Shown here piece by piece: positions 1 to 12,599 of a DNA stretch of 64,000 bases. The position numbers and the translations under genes were made by a program. The notes below the pieces were generated by a model. The model was not told where the DNA came from, did no database searches, and saw only the letters and a list, made by a program, of their open reading frames with translations. Every line of letters begins with the position of its first letter. Position 1 is the first letter of the stretch. This DNA comes from Syngnathus acus (taxonomy: Eukaryota; Chordata; Actinopteri; Syngnathiformes; Syngnathidae), in NCBI RefSeq assembly GCF_901709675.1, contig NC_051100.1:13374286-13438285 (forward strand). The letters run 5' to 3'.

Positions 1-248
1 CTGGTTTGGTCCACATGTCAGAAAATTAGCAAAGAAATTAATGATTGTGTTCCAAAATAAAATCAGATGTTTGCAATTGTCTTCAATTGATCGTCAACAT
101 GTGTGATTTTACAAACATGACTGATAATTTTGACTGAACTAAAAAAGGTTCAACCCTTTGGGGTGAACGTGCTGACCTCTTTTTGTGTTGCGAGAGCCTT
201 TGAGGTTTTAGGAGCGTTTTGCTCAAGTACTTTTTTATTGACCTGCAG

Positions 249-506
249 GAGGCAGCATAACAATCCGGCGCCTCGTGTTCACGAGACTGACGAAGCAGAA
301 GAAGCGGAAGCGCTCAACGATGCACTCGCTGCAAATGTCCACGTCGTCCGCGGCGGCGCCGTCCTACCACAATGTGGCCGACTTTTACCCCAGAAAGTTG
401 GGGCCCAAGCCCGACGTGGTTCCGTCCGGCGTGACCGAGCGGAAGGTGGGACCGCTGGACAAACCGGACATGGTGGCGGTGGATGTCATCAACGTCGGCG
501 ATCACG
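249..506 (+). CDS. Unassigned coding exon upstream of slc30a6 (partial gene)
   Basis: This is an open segment with strongly coding-like codon use: third positions are nearly all G or C from about 320 to 505. It is preceded by a TTTTTATTGACCTGCAG acceptor (AG at 247-248) and followed by a GT donor at 507-508 (GTTTGT, a weak donor). The reading frame has a stop at 239-241, just outside the acceptor, so this looks like an internal exon of a gene entering from the left. The encoded stretch starts basic (QKKRKR around the middle of its first third) and ends in VINVGDH. I do not recognise the family. It ends in phase 1, which fits the start of the next candidate exon (756-799); joined, the frame stays open. 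It could therefore be an extended 5' end of slc30a6 or a separate gene. Which of these is correct cannot be decided here. Confidence 0.45.
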
Positions 507-757
507 GTTTGTTATGCTAACAGGCTACATGCTAACTGCGTCTACACCAGCTGGCTGCCTGTTTCTGTTGTTTAACTTTTTTTAAGGTTACGTTGGACTG
601 AATGGCAATGTTTAACATTGCATTATGTGGCCTAACGCTTTAAAAGTTAGCACTGTTTTAATTTATTACTTTATCAACTTCACGAGCTGATCAAATGACT
701 CTTTTTAGAGGTAATTTCTCAGGATGGATCTTGATTTTTGCGTGTCTGTCTTCAGAA

Positions 758-3700
758 ATGCCCCCGATGCACAAGAAAAAGCACGACACTTACGTCCTGG
801 TGAGTGTTTGTCATATTTCTCACATTTCGCCATCCTGGCTTCTTTTAACCCCCCCCCCCCAATAAAAGGCATTTTTTGTTGCGCCTTTAACACATATTTT
901 CAGCCATTTTCAACATTCACATTAGTCAAAAGAACAGACCCAACTGGGGACCAATCGGCCAATCTTATGAATTCGTGCAAAATCGAAATTACCAAATGAA
1001 AAGATTGCTTAGATTTTTGCCACAATTTCAGACAGCTTTTCAGAATCGAATGAATTCTGCAGCACTTGTTTTCAGCGTCAGCTCCTCTTTGGCGTTCTCT
1101 TATCATTTCCACCCAGCTCGCATCTCTCAGTCTATGACTTGAAGGTGATGTTCGAGATAATCTTCCAAGTCTGATGAGTCCAAATCATTTCCTGTTGTTC
1201 CAAACACACCTCTGGGTGGCGACGTAGGACAAGTCGCGCTCCCTGCTCAGCTCGTCCACCTCTTAAGATTGCAGCATTTCAAATGTAAGGGTGTATTTAG
1301 ACCTGACTGTTTGGTCCACTTTAAAAGGACCAGGGTTCGATTCTAATGCTAGTCCAGACCTTTTATGCAGGTGTGAATACACGCAAACAAATCCCGGTGT
1401 GGATTAAAGGACCGGACCAAGACCCACTTTTTAAAGCGGTCTCGGTTCGCTTCCAAACGAACTCTGGTGCGGTTTGCTTCAGGTGTGATTACAAACAGCG
1501 TAGATCCGAACCAACAGCACAAATATGCAGAGCAGGTATGCAGCGCGTAGGATTCGCATGTTTTCCTCCAGTTCTGGGTCTGTGCTCTGTATGCCGCCCT
1601 GGTCATTGCTGTCCAGTGGGAGCACAGAGCATCGCAAGCGTGGATGTGTTTAAAAAATATACTTCACTTGCAAAATGTACAGTCTGAATAAGAACCGCAC
1701 CAAACGAAAAAAATTAAATCCGCTTTTGGCACAAACAAGCGGACTAAAGGACTTTTCTGGTCTGAATACACCCTTAGTCCACTTTTGGCCCAAACCAAAC
1801 AAGCGGACTAAAGGACATTTCTGGTCTGAATACACCCTAATGCGTGTAATAATGTCACGTTTTCCTCCCGCAGGGCACAATTCATCCCTTCAGGAAGACA
1901 CACAGGTCGTTTCCTGGAAAACTGTTACAAGAATTCCGATTGGTCACGTCTGACAGACGGGTACGTGTGCACGTGCTTGCAAAAATGAGATCACGCTGAA
2001 GAGTGAATCATGTTGCGTTTGTCTGGTAAGTGTGGTCAGATGTCGGTGGCAAAGTCACATGACCGGTGTGATTGACAGCTCATTTCAATGCATGTTGCCT
2101 TGTACCCTGGTGCAGGTTCTATTGCTTTATGTTAACTGTTTAAGTTGGGGAGCAACAGGCCAAGGGCATCCTTTTGGCTGACTCACACACTGAACGGCAT
2201 TTACTGTTGCATTACAAACGAAGACTATATCGGCGTTTAATCGACAAAACTACGGTTAATTCTAATATTTGGGGAAGAGTGCTGACACAATCAGTCGGAC
2301 GACAAATTAGCCTGGCCACTGACCAGCATCTGTGCATGTGTCGCGTGTGAAGTGATAGAACGTCAATGTGACGTGTTTGTTTTTTTGTATTTTGCAGTCA
2401 TGGAGGATCATGCTCTTTGGGTTCCTCAACCTGCTCTGCAGCGCCTGCCTGCTCGTCTGGTGCAGTTCCACCAACAGCATGGGTACGGACACGCACACAG
2501 ACACACACGGGGGTCATCGTGGATTGACATGTTGGAACGTTCTCAGACTGCTATTCACCATCTCTCATCTATCCTGTTTGCCCGTGCGTGCGTGTGTGTG
2601 TTTGTGTGTGTCTGTGTGTTTGTTAAACTGCTGCTCAAGCAAAGTTGTTGTCGTTGCATTGTTGCTGAAATGCAAGCTGATGATGATCCTACAAAACTGC
2701 ATGGCCACGCGTGCGTGCGTGAACGCGTGCACGTGCGCGTATGTGTGTATTGGCCAGAGATCCCGTATCAAATTTTGCAGTCACAACAACATCTTTGAGT
2801 CCTTTACAAGACAGCAGATTTTTGTCTGCGCACGCACACACACGCACACACACACACACACACAAGCAAGTTTGCAGTTTAGGCACATTTGTGTCCACGC
2901 TGACAAACAGCGACAGTCGCCTCTTTGTGTCACTTACACCTTGTGTGTGCGTGCGGGTGGGTTAGCCACACACACTTGAGTTGTGTGTAAGCGGTGTCTG
3001 TTTGTGCTGTCTCCCTCCCGCCTCTGTCTGTCCTCCAAAGCTTCCCTGACACTGCCGTCCCCCTCAACAAGCGTGCGGACTCACTCCCACTTGCGTCAAG
3101 AGAAAAGCTCTTTTCGGGAGACGGTTTGTTATCAAATGGAAATTGGGTGCTCAGTCTTGACAAAGTTTTTGTCCTGAGCAGAAACAGAGGCAAGTCCGAG
3201 AGAGCGGCAGCGGTCTTCCGTCTCCGCATCATAGTTGTATGAGCGTCTCTTGTGCCACACTGCCACGACGTGGCTTTGTGTTTCATGTAAGGAAGGACAC
3301 AAAATCTAACAAGAAAAACTGCCCCCAATAGCTGCTCATTAAAAAAAAAAAAGCCCAGTCGACTTTAATGCCAAATACACACAAGTCATCCGTAGAATAA
3401 TAATAAGTATTTGCTCGATAGTTGAAGGAACGCATTTGGGTGATGAATCCCTGTGTGCCAGATAAGCTCCACCCCCGACAAACGATTGTGTGCACTTTTG
3501 TAGCCGTGATCAAGTTTCATTGATTTGATACCATCGCGGGTTTAACGTGTCTCCACCGGCTGCCTCTCAAATCCCGCAGCGGAGATATGAGACGCTTTCT
3601 TATCGATGCCGACGACGCACTCGCGACCTCTTGTTTCTCTTCTCATCACAACGCGAGCGAGCACCGCAGCGCCCAAGCGTGTGTGTGTGCGCGCACGCGT

Positions 3701-3852
3701 GATGATGTGCGTCGATTGAATGTTTGTACTTTGATGAAAAAGCTGGACAAGCATTGGTGCGTTGGTTGTTGGGGTGTGCGCGCACTTGATCAGATGTTGG
3801 CTCAAAGCTTCAACGTCTGCAAAGTACCCCACCCTGTGTGAGTGTGTGTGAG

Positions 3853-3891
<39 letters not shown>

Positions 3892-6800
3892 ACGTGCGCT
3901 CTCAGTTTACCATTTTCCGGAACTAGTCACACTAAGCACTTATTGGCTGAGTCTAGCACATCCATCTCCTCACTCTTTGTGTGTGGGGGGGGTTTGGGAG
4001 GGGGTGGGTGTTGTCCTGACCTCTCGGTGTCACTGCAGGCCTATCTGTCTGTCGATCTAGCTGTCTGTCTGGCCTCCATCACAGTGCCGCCTCCCTCCAT
4101 CTGTCTACCTCTCCTGTTCGCGTTGCTCTGTCGCTCTGTCTCGTCCAGCCGTCTGTCCGTGAGCGGGTCTCGGCAGGTCTCGTTCTGTCAGGATTACGCA
4201 CCGTCAGGTTGGCCAACACGGACACCGGCGCTGGGGAAACAAAATGTTCCTCTCGGCACAAAGCCGCTCTAATCTGCTCTCCTCATCCCCCGACGCTGCG
4301 TCCGATTACTGCAAGCTGCCCGTGAGCTCAGACAGTCAGGCAGAACACGCAGACAGACAGACAGTCAGACAGGCAGGCAGGCAGGCGGATTCCGAATAAC
4401 TAAATCAAGGATGGGCTTCTATGTTTTTTTTTTTTTTGGTGCTACTGGGGGAGGGGCACAATTGGACCACACGCACCATAGAGCTTGTTAGGTTTGTTTG
4501 AAAAACCAACAAAAAAAAAAAAAAAAAAAAGAAGAATCAAGGAGCCTCTCATGCAAGCCACCAGTTGCCCATCCCTGGACAAAAGTATACTGGATGAGGA
4601 CAAGGTGTCTGATTGGCTGCTCGTGCTTGTGGTTTAATGAGGAAAATTAACACGCGCTAACGTTGGACATCACTGACCTCATTCAATAGAATTTTGACGC
4701 AGCCACCTTAGGTTGATGCGTATTTTAGGCCAGGATCCCCCGTATGTAGTCCCAAGAGCCTCGCAAAGGATGAGCTTCACTGGTCGTGCGAGAGGATTAG
4801 CACGAAGGGGTCAATATAAGAGGTTGACTTTAAATTTTGCGGCTGATTTCGTGGAGCCTTTCTGTACTTTGTTTTTGGGCTTTTATTATTCAAAACGCAC
4901 TGAAAGGCCTTTTGGAACAATTGTGGAAAGATTGGCAAAGTGTCGCATCTTTATTGGCAAGCCAGTTGAGCTCCCTGCCACCATGCAGTGCTCGCCAGGC
5001 AAAGCAGCTGCCGGTGACTCGAAACAACTTGTGCGTCGACTCGCTTGCATCTCAAGGCGCCACTGCAGTTTTCTTTCTATGACTAGTAGAAGATGATTGC
5101 AATAACAACATGTTTTGTGTTTCAGCTCTGACAGCCTACACCTACCTGAATATCTTTGAACTCTTCAGGTGAGCCCGACCGTGACATTATCAGCACCATG
5201 ACGCCATGGTGACAGCATCTGCACCATGACATTATCAGCACCACTAACCCTGATGTCTTTGAAAAATTACAAACTTCGGAAGGAGGGGTACACGGCTCAT
5301 GACCGTCTTCCCACAGCCTTCTTCCGCTTCAACGTCCAACTTTGTGTTTCCCCTTCTCGCCTTTGTTTCATAGACAATGTCATTGTTTTGCTTTGTTTTG
5401 TAGTTTGATCACGTGTCTGATCAGCTCTTGGGTGAGCATGAAGAAGCCCAGCCAGGTTTTCTCCTTTGGGTGAGTCAAAAGAGCATACGTGTGTTTGGCA
5501 TCATTCAGTGGGCGGGGCTTGTTGCCATTATTGACCATGTCAATACACCACACGCTTGTGTTCAGGTTTGACCGTCTGGAGGTTTTGGCCGTTTTTGCTT
5601 CCACTGTGCTGATCCAGCTGGGAGCCTTGTTCATCCTCAAGGAGAGGTGTGTATGCCGCACTCACAAGCACACAGACTGACGGAGTGATGAAGCGTTTGT
5701 GATGATTCAAAGTCGCTCACATGTCTTTGTTCATGTTGCCCCCACTCTGTCTTCCCTCATTAAAATTTCAATTATTTTTTATTTCCAAAGCAACACCAAA
5801 CATTTGTCCAACTGTCTTCTTCTATTATTGCCCTCACACGGGGCAGGGTGTCCCCCATCCCACTTTGTCAGTCTAACAATTGGACCCTTTCCTCACTGCT
5901 TTGGCCTTCAACTGTTGTTCCGTGTAATGGTTGGCTTGAGTGGTTCTCCAACTTTTTACCTGAGGTACCACCAATGACGTTGCTCTGCGGGTGTCAGCTT
6001 CACTAGTAACATGAGAACGCAGTCGGCCCGTGAGTTCGAGAAATGGATCGAGGCCCATCTGGCCATTGGATATTTTGGGTGGGCAGTGTTTGCACACGCT
6101 CCAGAAAAGGAGTGGCCACACGCGTGCATGTGCAAGTCACAACCTCTCAGGACTTGGACACACCGGCTTCGGCCGGTCCTGGATGTCCTGTCGTGCACGT
6201 GTGGTGGCCCAGGACCCCGACGAAGATAACGTCGAGTATGAGTTGGTCCATCAACTCGAACATTCCCTACTTTCCAGCACGCAGGGATGAGTGGCTGGTT
6301 CCCATTGTGACAGCCCGGCGTGAAATAGTTTAACTGACCTTCATGTGACCCCCCCCTTCCCTAATCTTAACTGCAGACACAGTGTACTGTTCCCCACTGG
6401 GACTCTTTTAAAGTTGTGATCTTTGTCCGGCTGCCATGGGTGGGGGTGGGGATTTTGTCAAAAGCAAAATGTTTGCTTAACGGAGTGGAGAAAGATGAGA
6501 GAATTGTGCACGTTTGTCCATCCCTCCCAATCAGGGGCCAAAGATGTTCAAGTACTCAATACGCTGCCTCCTGCTGGTGGGGAGCAGATGTCTACAACCA
6601 ACCCTGATATGGCCGGTGAAGATGAGATAGGCGCGTGGTTCGTGTTGTCAACAAGTGCACCCATGTGGTGTCGATGCGCATTTGTGTCAATGTTCTCCCC
6701 GTTAGTTCTCACCTTGTCTGCTTTGATTTACGTCGTGTTTCAATGGCTCCAATTCACCGTCCCTCGCTCCCGTTCTCTCTCTCACACAAAAAGTCACACT

Positions 6801-9008
6801 AGGTGAGATGGCCTCAAAATAAAAGCGGATTTTTTTACTTTAATATGCCCATAAAGTGAAATGTTCTGGATTTTGATCCACCAGAGAGAAGTGTGAACAA
6901 CCCTCCCAAATTTCAATGATTTGACAAAATCGAGGCGCAAAATCAAGCAAAGTCAAGCGGTAGCCTCCCCGCTCTTGAACGCCGCCTGCGGGCTGACAAT
7001 GGAAACACCAATGTGCCGCAGTAAATAGGAAGGAACTCAGAGTCAAGATGCCAGGCCGAAACGCCGGCAATGTGTCTTCCGTCGCTCTCCATTGCCGACA
7101 AGCACTCGTTGCAAACATTTGGTCAGATTTTGACGTGCCGCAATCGGCGCCGTCGCCACCGGCGTCAGGAAGGTAGCGAAAGCACGCGTCTCAAGCGGCA
7201 TGCGAGTGGCTATGTTGTGATGCAGCTTTTCTCTTGTCTTTTGTCAGTGTCGAGCGCTTCATGGAGCAGCCGGAAGTCCACACGTGAGTAGTTCCTCCTC
7301 CTTTTCATGGACGGGCACTGTGAGTGACATCTACCCCCTCGATACTGTATGCGGCCTGCAAAGTGACTTGAAGGGATTAGTTTTGTACGCCCGTGCCCGC
7401 ACGCTGATAAAAGTGCCCACTTGGCTCCACTAATCACTCGGCACAATCCAGTTAGGAGCCTAAAACTTCAGCTCCAAACAATCGCTCGTGCGAGATTAGA
7501 GGGCAAACAAACAGGGAGAAGGTTTGCCGCCCCACGTCAGCACCTGTCCGTCAATCGCACCGTCCTATAGCATCGGCTCGGCGAGAGAGGGAAGAACAGC
7601 GGTGCGCGCCTCGTGTTTGGTGCTTGGCTCCTGTAATCTGGTCACAGGAGATGGTTTAAGGTTCGCCGAGTTTTAGCTTCTCAAAGCCGTCGCTAATCTT
7701 TTCTAGCGCAGCGAGCAACGACAACCGTTAGAAGAGGCGGCCGAGTTGGCGGCAACTTGGAACAGAAGACAAAGTTCGCCATTTGACCGTTGGCGCCTGC
7801 CTTAGTTTAGCCACAAAGGCGTGAGTCCCTGGTTTTTGTGTGTCAGAAAACGGAACACCGGCGAGAAAAGACAGTGCTGCTGTTGGGCCGAACGAGACCT
7901 GAAGCTGAAAATGCTGTGTGGCGTGAAGCCCTCGCGGTCATTGGGCACTCAAAGGAACGAGCGCAATCATATTTTCTTCTTTTACAAAGAGTGTGAAAAG
8001 ATCTTTTGATATTTGGCTCCAAATTATGCAATCCATAAAAACCTGAAAGGAGCCTTGCAAGCGCCCGCTTGGCAGACGATGCTAGCCTTTGCGCAAGAAT
8101 CACTCGAGTTTGCACGGCCAGCCTACCCCTCTCCCCGTTTGTGTGAGTGAGAATGCACTCACGAGCGCACCAGCACTTGGAAAGCGGTCGAGCCAAATTG
8201 ATGGCTGTGAGGAAACCATTCGTCATCCCGCCCCGACCTCAGCACGTTCTTTGCTTGCCGCGCTCAAAGTTTTGTGTGTGTGTGTGTGCGTGTGCATGCG
8301 TTTGTAGTGGGCGCCTGCTGGTGGGCACCTTTGTGGCGCTCTTCTTCAACCTGCTGACATTCATGTCTGTGCGCAACAAACCCTTCGCCTGTGTGTCCCA
8401 AGGTACGTCCACACTCATGGTGTATCCTCTGCCTCACAAGTGAAGCGCAATCATTTAACTTTTGTTCTTGACAGACCCTGTAAAGTCAATTGTGAGATGT
8501 TTGAAGGTCCTGGCTGAAAATGCGCCACAACTGATGATTACACTGTACTAAATTGGGGAGATGCGCTGCCCTCCATAATGACTGACGCCCCCCCCAGTAG
8601 AGCTGTGTTCCTGAGCTTCTGACAAATTGTGTTTTTTTTCCTTTAATATTAGCCCATTTTTTAAAACAAATTTGGCTCACTCGGCAGATACTGCTTGAGC
8701 GCAAAGTGGCTCAATTGCTCACTTGGCAATTTTTTTTTAATGGTTCCAATGTGGCATTCGTGTTAACGTTCTGCTCTGCGCTGTTTCATTTTCACTGCAT
8801 GAGACTTTCTTAGCTCCCTGTCCATCATCCCCTTTTCCATCTTCTTCCTTCTCTGTGGATGAACATGTACTTATGAATGAGGTCAGCGAGCGTGTGCGCG
8901 CACGCACGCGCATCTCTCAGCTGCCTACTCTTTCGTTGTGAGCAGTCTCAACATCACTTAACATCTGACATTTTGGGATGGGGGGGTGAAACCTTACTTT
9001 CTTTGTCC

Positions 9009-9057
<49 letters not shown>

Positions 9058-9852
9058 CCCCCCGTCTCAGATAGAGCAAGACTAAAAGTGTGTTATGCAA
9101 CCATGTTCCAGACAGTAGGGATGTTGTTTTGTGCCCGGGGGGCGTCGGCAGCCGCATGGGTAGGGGGGTGGGGTTGAGTGGGTGAGGGCGGACGAGCTGA
9201 CGGGCGGGACTTGCGCCAACCCACGCTGGGCGAGCGACCCTCTCCTTCATGCACATCATAAATAAGTCACTACATTCAAATGTTTGTTTAGACTTACTCA
9301 CCCTGGCAAAACAAACAGCCATCCACTTGCCCTTTCACCCCCACCAACCTCACACACACTAACATTTTGTATTACACGCACAGAGCAGGACGGGACACGA
9401 AGGGAACGCTCCTATGGCCAAAGATGAAAAGTGGCCAATGTTTCGCATCTCATCTTGTACTGATGGCGTGTTAAAATTGCAATATGCCTTGAAAGCAGCC
9501 CAGGCCAAATCTTTTGTAAAAGGTGAAGATTGAAAGTGTCCTTGTGTTTTTTGCAGCGGCCAGCAGCAGTTGGCTTCAGGAGCACGTGGCAGATCTGAGC
9601 AGAAGGTGACGACGCCTCTCGGCCCCACTCGCGCTCTCTCTCTCGACATCTCGCCATGTAGCTCTCTCTCCATCACTCTGCTTTTGATGGCAAGCTTTTT
9701 CTATGGCCCCATCGCTTTCTCTTTACCGATCTTTCTGTGTCTCTTTCATTGCGAAGGCTAATTGCTTTCGTCTTGTTCGTCGTCTCCAACTTCGTGTTTT
9801 TTCCCCACGTTTCCCCACACTGTTCTCGCTAACAGGATCATGCCCCCCCCCC

Positions 9853-9886
<34 letters not shown>

Positions 9887-12397
9887 AGTGAGCTGCGATT
9901 GGCTGAGTGAGGCCAAGCGAGCAGGACGTGCCAGCTTACTTTCTGCAGCGCGAGTGCGATATTGGTCACGTGCCACAGGGCTGCGGGGCAACTCAGTTAT
10001 GTGCCGCAGGGCTTGCAAAGGTCTGGCAAGATATTGAAGCGCAAGACTGGGCTGAGGTGAAGCTCGCAATCACCAGCAGTGCTTTGACAATGCACCTATG
10101 TGTCCAAACGAGCCGAATGACCTACAGCAATCACCCCCCCCCCTCCCCCACGCTGCCGGTGAATGCGAGGTTCAGTCTTTTGCTTCAATATCTCGCCAAA
10201 CCTTTGCAGGCCCTGTGGCACATGACGGAGTTGCCCTGCAGGGAGGATGTCGGGGAAAACTCGCCGATGCTCGGCCGCTCCCCCTCTTTCATGTCTTTAA
10301 ATCAGCCTCCTCGACTTTTTTTGTCTCCAAAAGATACATTCCCAAATCAAAGACTGTTCCCTCTTATGTGGTTTGAAAGGGGAAAACTTGACTGTCCTTG
10401 TGTGTGTAGTTTGTGCGGCGTGATTCCAGGCCTGAGCAACGTGTTGCTGCCTCGCATGAACCCCTTCGTCCTTATCAACCTGGCGGGGGCGCTCTCCCTC
10501 TGTGTGACCTACATGCTCATCGAGATCAAGTAGGAGCTTTCCCGGCAGCGCAAGCCTTTGCCGCACCGCCCGCTCCGGGCCTGGTTGACGCCTGCTGTGT
10601 GCATGTGCGTGTGTGCTCGCAGTGACTACAAGGGGGTGGACACAGCGTCGGCGGTGGCCATTGCCCTCATGACCTTTGGCACCATGTACCCCATGAGTGT
10701 TTACAGCGGCAAAGTGCTGCTTCAGGTAACTCAGTGTCAGGCATGGCTTGCTTTCTGCCTGCAAGTTATTTGAAGATATATGCTAATATGCAGGATGACT
10801 TGATTGACTGGCTTTTAAAAGCTTTTTTTCTTTTCTTTTACGACTCTCGTTCTTGCTGAGCCTTTTCTTTTTGGCTCTGTTCGACATTTGTCCTCCTTGG
10901 CGTTGTTCTTGATCATGTGACTGTCTCCCCGCAGACCACGCCCTCTCACGTCATCGGCCAGTTAGACAAGCTGCTTCGAGAGGTCAGTCCCACGTGCGCA
11001 ACCGTGCGTACTCGGCAGTAAGATGCAATTGGCTCACTGCTCGTCTCTGCGTCCAATCAGGTATCGACGCTTGACGGCGTGCTGGAAGTTCGCAACGAAC
11101 ATTTCTGGACACTGGGATTTGGATCTCTGGTACTTTCTGCTTCTTCACTTGACTTTGATTGTCGTTTTGTCTCAAAGTCTTTTTGTCTGTCTTCCCCCCC
11201 CCCCCTTTTTTTCTGACCCCCCCCCCCCAAAAATTGTTGCGCTGCCTTTAACGCTTCAGTTTCTGGGGTGATATTTTTCAAGAGCGTAAAGTTGTGTACA
11301 TCCTTGTCGCTGGTTTTCATGGCAACAGCAGTCTTTGTGTGTGTGGTTGGTGTTGGGGCTTGTCCTGCTTTGTGTGTGTGTGCGTGTGTGCGTGGGGTCT
11401 GCAGGGGCGCACTCTTCTGTGTGTGTGGTTGGTGCAAGGGCTTGTGCTGCTTGGTGTGTGTGTGCATGTGCATGTCCGTGCGCGAGATGTCGCTCAGTGT
11501 GTGTACACAAACTAGTTGGTCGACTGCTAACAGAGCATTTGTCCAAACTCATTTGATCCTTGAGTGCCCGATGCCCCCCAGGGATCGTGTGTGTAGTTGT
11601 GTGTGCCTGTGTGTGTGTTTGTTTGTTTGTGTGCGTGCGTGCGTGCGTGCGTACGTGCAAGACAAACGCTTGATATTTACAGTTGATTTGAAAACGGACA
11701 TTCATATTTTTCTTCAAAGAAAAATGAAAATAAAAAAAGTGAAACTAGAGCGATTCATTCAGCATGGGACCACATGTAACCTGTGACGTGTCACATGACC
11801 TCGTATAACAATGTTGAACATGTAACAAGCGTTGCAAAATGTGAACGAGTGGGTTGGTTAGTGCGAGGTGCTCACACTGCCCGGCCGCTGTGTTTTCAGG
11901 CGGGCTCCGCCCACGTGCGCATCCGCCGGGACGCCAACGAGCAGCTGGTCCTGGCGCACGTGACCAATCGTCTGCTGCCACTCGTGTCCACGCTGACGGT
12001 GCAGATCTTCAAAGACGATTGGACACGGCCCCTTCTCGCGTCCCTGAGCGGCCCGCCTGCGGGCGCCGCCGCCGAAGCTTATGCCGCCCTTACCTCTCTG
12101 CCGCCGGCGCCACTGGATTCTGACCCGCTGACGTCGACGCCCTCCAAGCCCAGCGGCCCGCCGCCTGAGTTCGCCTTTGACACGCCAGGCCGGAACGCTC
12201 AGCCCGTGCTGCTCCCGGCGAGCGCTCACCGGCACCAGCATCAGCGTGCTCACGGGCTCTACCGGGGCCTGGCCTATGCCGGGGCGCCCCTGGGCCTCCG
12301 CATGCCAGGACTGGGCGGTGGATATGGACTCGAGGGGGCTGACTACAGAAATCTGGGGAGCTTCGCCCACCCGTACAGACATTACACCCCCAAATGA
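758..12397 (+). CDS. slc30a6: slc30a6, zinc transporter ZnT6 (14 coding exons)
   Basis: This encodes ZnT6, a cation-diffusion-facilitator family member. ZnT6 is known to pair with ZnT5 in the early secretory pathway and trans-Golgi and to help load zinc onto enzymes such as alkaline phosphatase. Exons: 756-799, 1874-1960, 2398-2482, 5126-5168, 5404-5469, 5566-5646, 7248-7283, 8308-8402, 9557-9605, 10410-10529, 10623-10725, 10935-10982, 11061-11129, 11900-12397. All junctions are GT-AG and in phase, giving about 473 residues from the ATG at 758; the human protein is about 460. Exon 2 opens with GTIHPFRKTHRSF, the ZnT6 N-terminal signature. Six membrane segments lie near residues 46-66, 72-95, 112-132, 149-168, 213-234 and 241-262, followed by the cytosolic domain (about 270-365) and a Pro-rich tail. 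The H-x3-D zinc site of active ZnTs is absent from segments 2 and 5 (segment 5 reads FVLINLAGA), as expected for a non-transporting partner subunit. Exons 2-14 are certain; the first exon and start are inferred. Confidence 0.95.
1289..1837. mobile_element. PIF/Harbinger-like MITE in slc30a6 intron 1
   Basis: The terminal inverted repeats are GGGTGTATTTAGACC at the left and GGTCTGAATACACCC at the right. They are flanked by TAA at 1286-1288 and 1838-1840. A 3-bp TWA target duplication is typical of PIF/Harbinger elements. No transposase is present. The right end is duplicated: an almost identical terminus occurs at about 1734-1776, just before the true one. The element ends only 36 bp before slc30a6 exon 2, so it supplies sequence next to that exon's branch-point region. 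Confidence 0.7.
2580..2870. repeat. GT/CA-rich simple repeats in slc30a6 intron 3
   Basis: Impure GT runs (about 2584-2622 and 2708-2750) and a CA run (about 2834-2864) lie inside the intron 2483-5125. They produce long spurious frames on both strands. No function is apparent. Confidence 0.8.
3836..3898. repeat. (GT)n microsatellite in slc30a6 intron 3
   Basis: A nearly pure GT run, with a few GTGC interruptions at its end, inside slc30a6 intron 3. A run of GACA/GGCA tetramers follows at about 4340-4385, and a poly(A) run at about 4510-4530. Confidence 0.85.
9005..9062. repeat. (CT)n microsatellite in slc30a6 intron 8
   Basis: A CTGT/CT run ending in poly(C), within the intron 8403-9556. 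It accounts for the long Ser/Leu-rich and Arg/Glu-rich frames here. Confidence 0.9.
9981..10241. repeat. Long imperfect inverted repeat in slc30a6 intron 9
   Basis: The left arm (about 9981-10074) and right arm (about 10158-10241) are reverse complements over roughly 85-94 nt with scattered mismatches. For example, GGCAAGATATTGAAGC in the left arm pairs with GCTTCAATATCTCGCC in the right. About 83 nt separate them. Both arms lie inside the intron 9606-10409, so the pre-mRNA could fold into a long hairpin. It may be a foldback MITE; no clear target duplication was seen. Confidence 0.75.
11333..11480. repeat. Two-copy GT-rich direct repeat in slc30a6 intron 13
   Basis: A block containing GTGTGGTTGGTG..GGGCTTGTCCTGCTT followed by a GTGTGC run recurs about 86 bp downstream. 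It lies in the intron 11130-11899. It appears to be a local tandem duplication of a microsatellite-bearing segment. Confidence 0.6.
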
Positions 12398-12557
12398 TTG
12401 GGCTGAGGGCACGCGTCCCCATAGACGAATCAGAACTCTGTGGAACTCTGACGTTGCGCAGGAGTTTGTTGTAAAACCTTTTTATTTTACATTTTGAAAA
12501 TAATGTGGTCGATAAACTGCCCTTGATTTTGTGTACAAAGCCTTCATCGCAAGTGGG

Positions 12558-12563
12558 AATAAA
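12558..12563 (+). terminator. slc30a6 poly(A) signal (AATAAA)
   Basis: A canonical AATAAA lies about 160 bp after the slc30a6 stop codon (12395-12397). That spacing suggests a very short 3' untranslated region. A longer alternative 3' end cannot be excluded. Confidence 0.7.
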
Positions 12564-12599
12564 CATAATTTAAGGCTTCGTCGCCCGGCCTCAGTGAGT

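Noticed and set aside
12090-12566. Minus-strand frames of 158 and 184 codons opposite slc30a6 exon 14
   Set aside because: Shadows of the GC-rich last coding exon of slc30a6.
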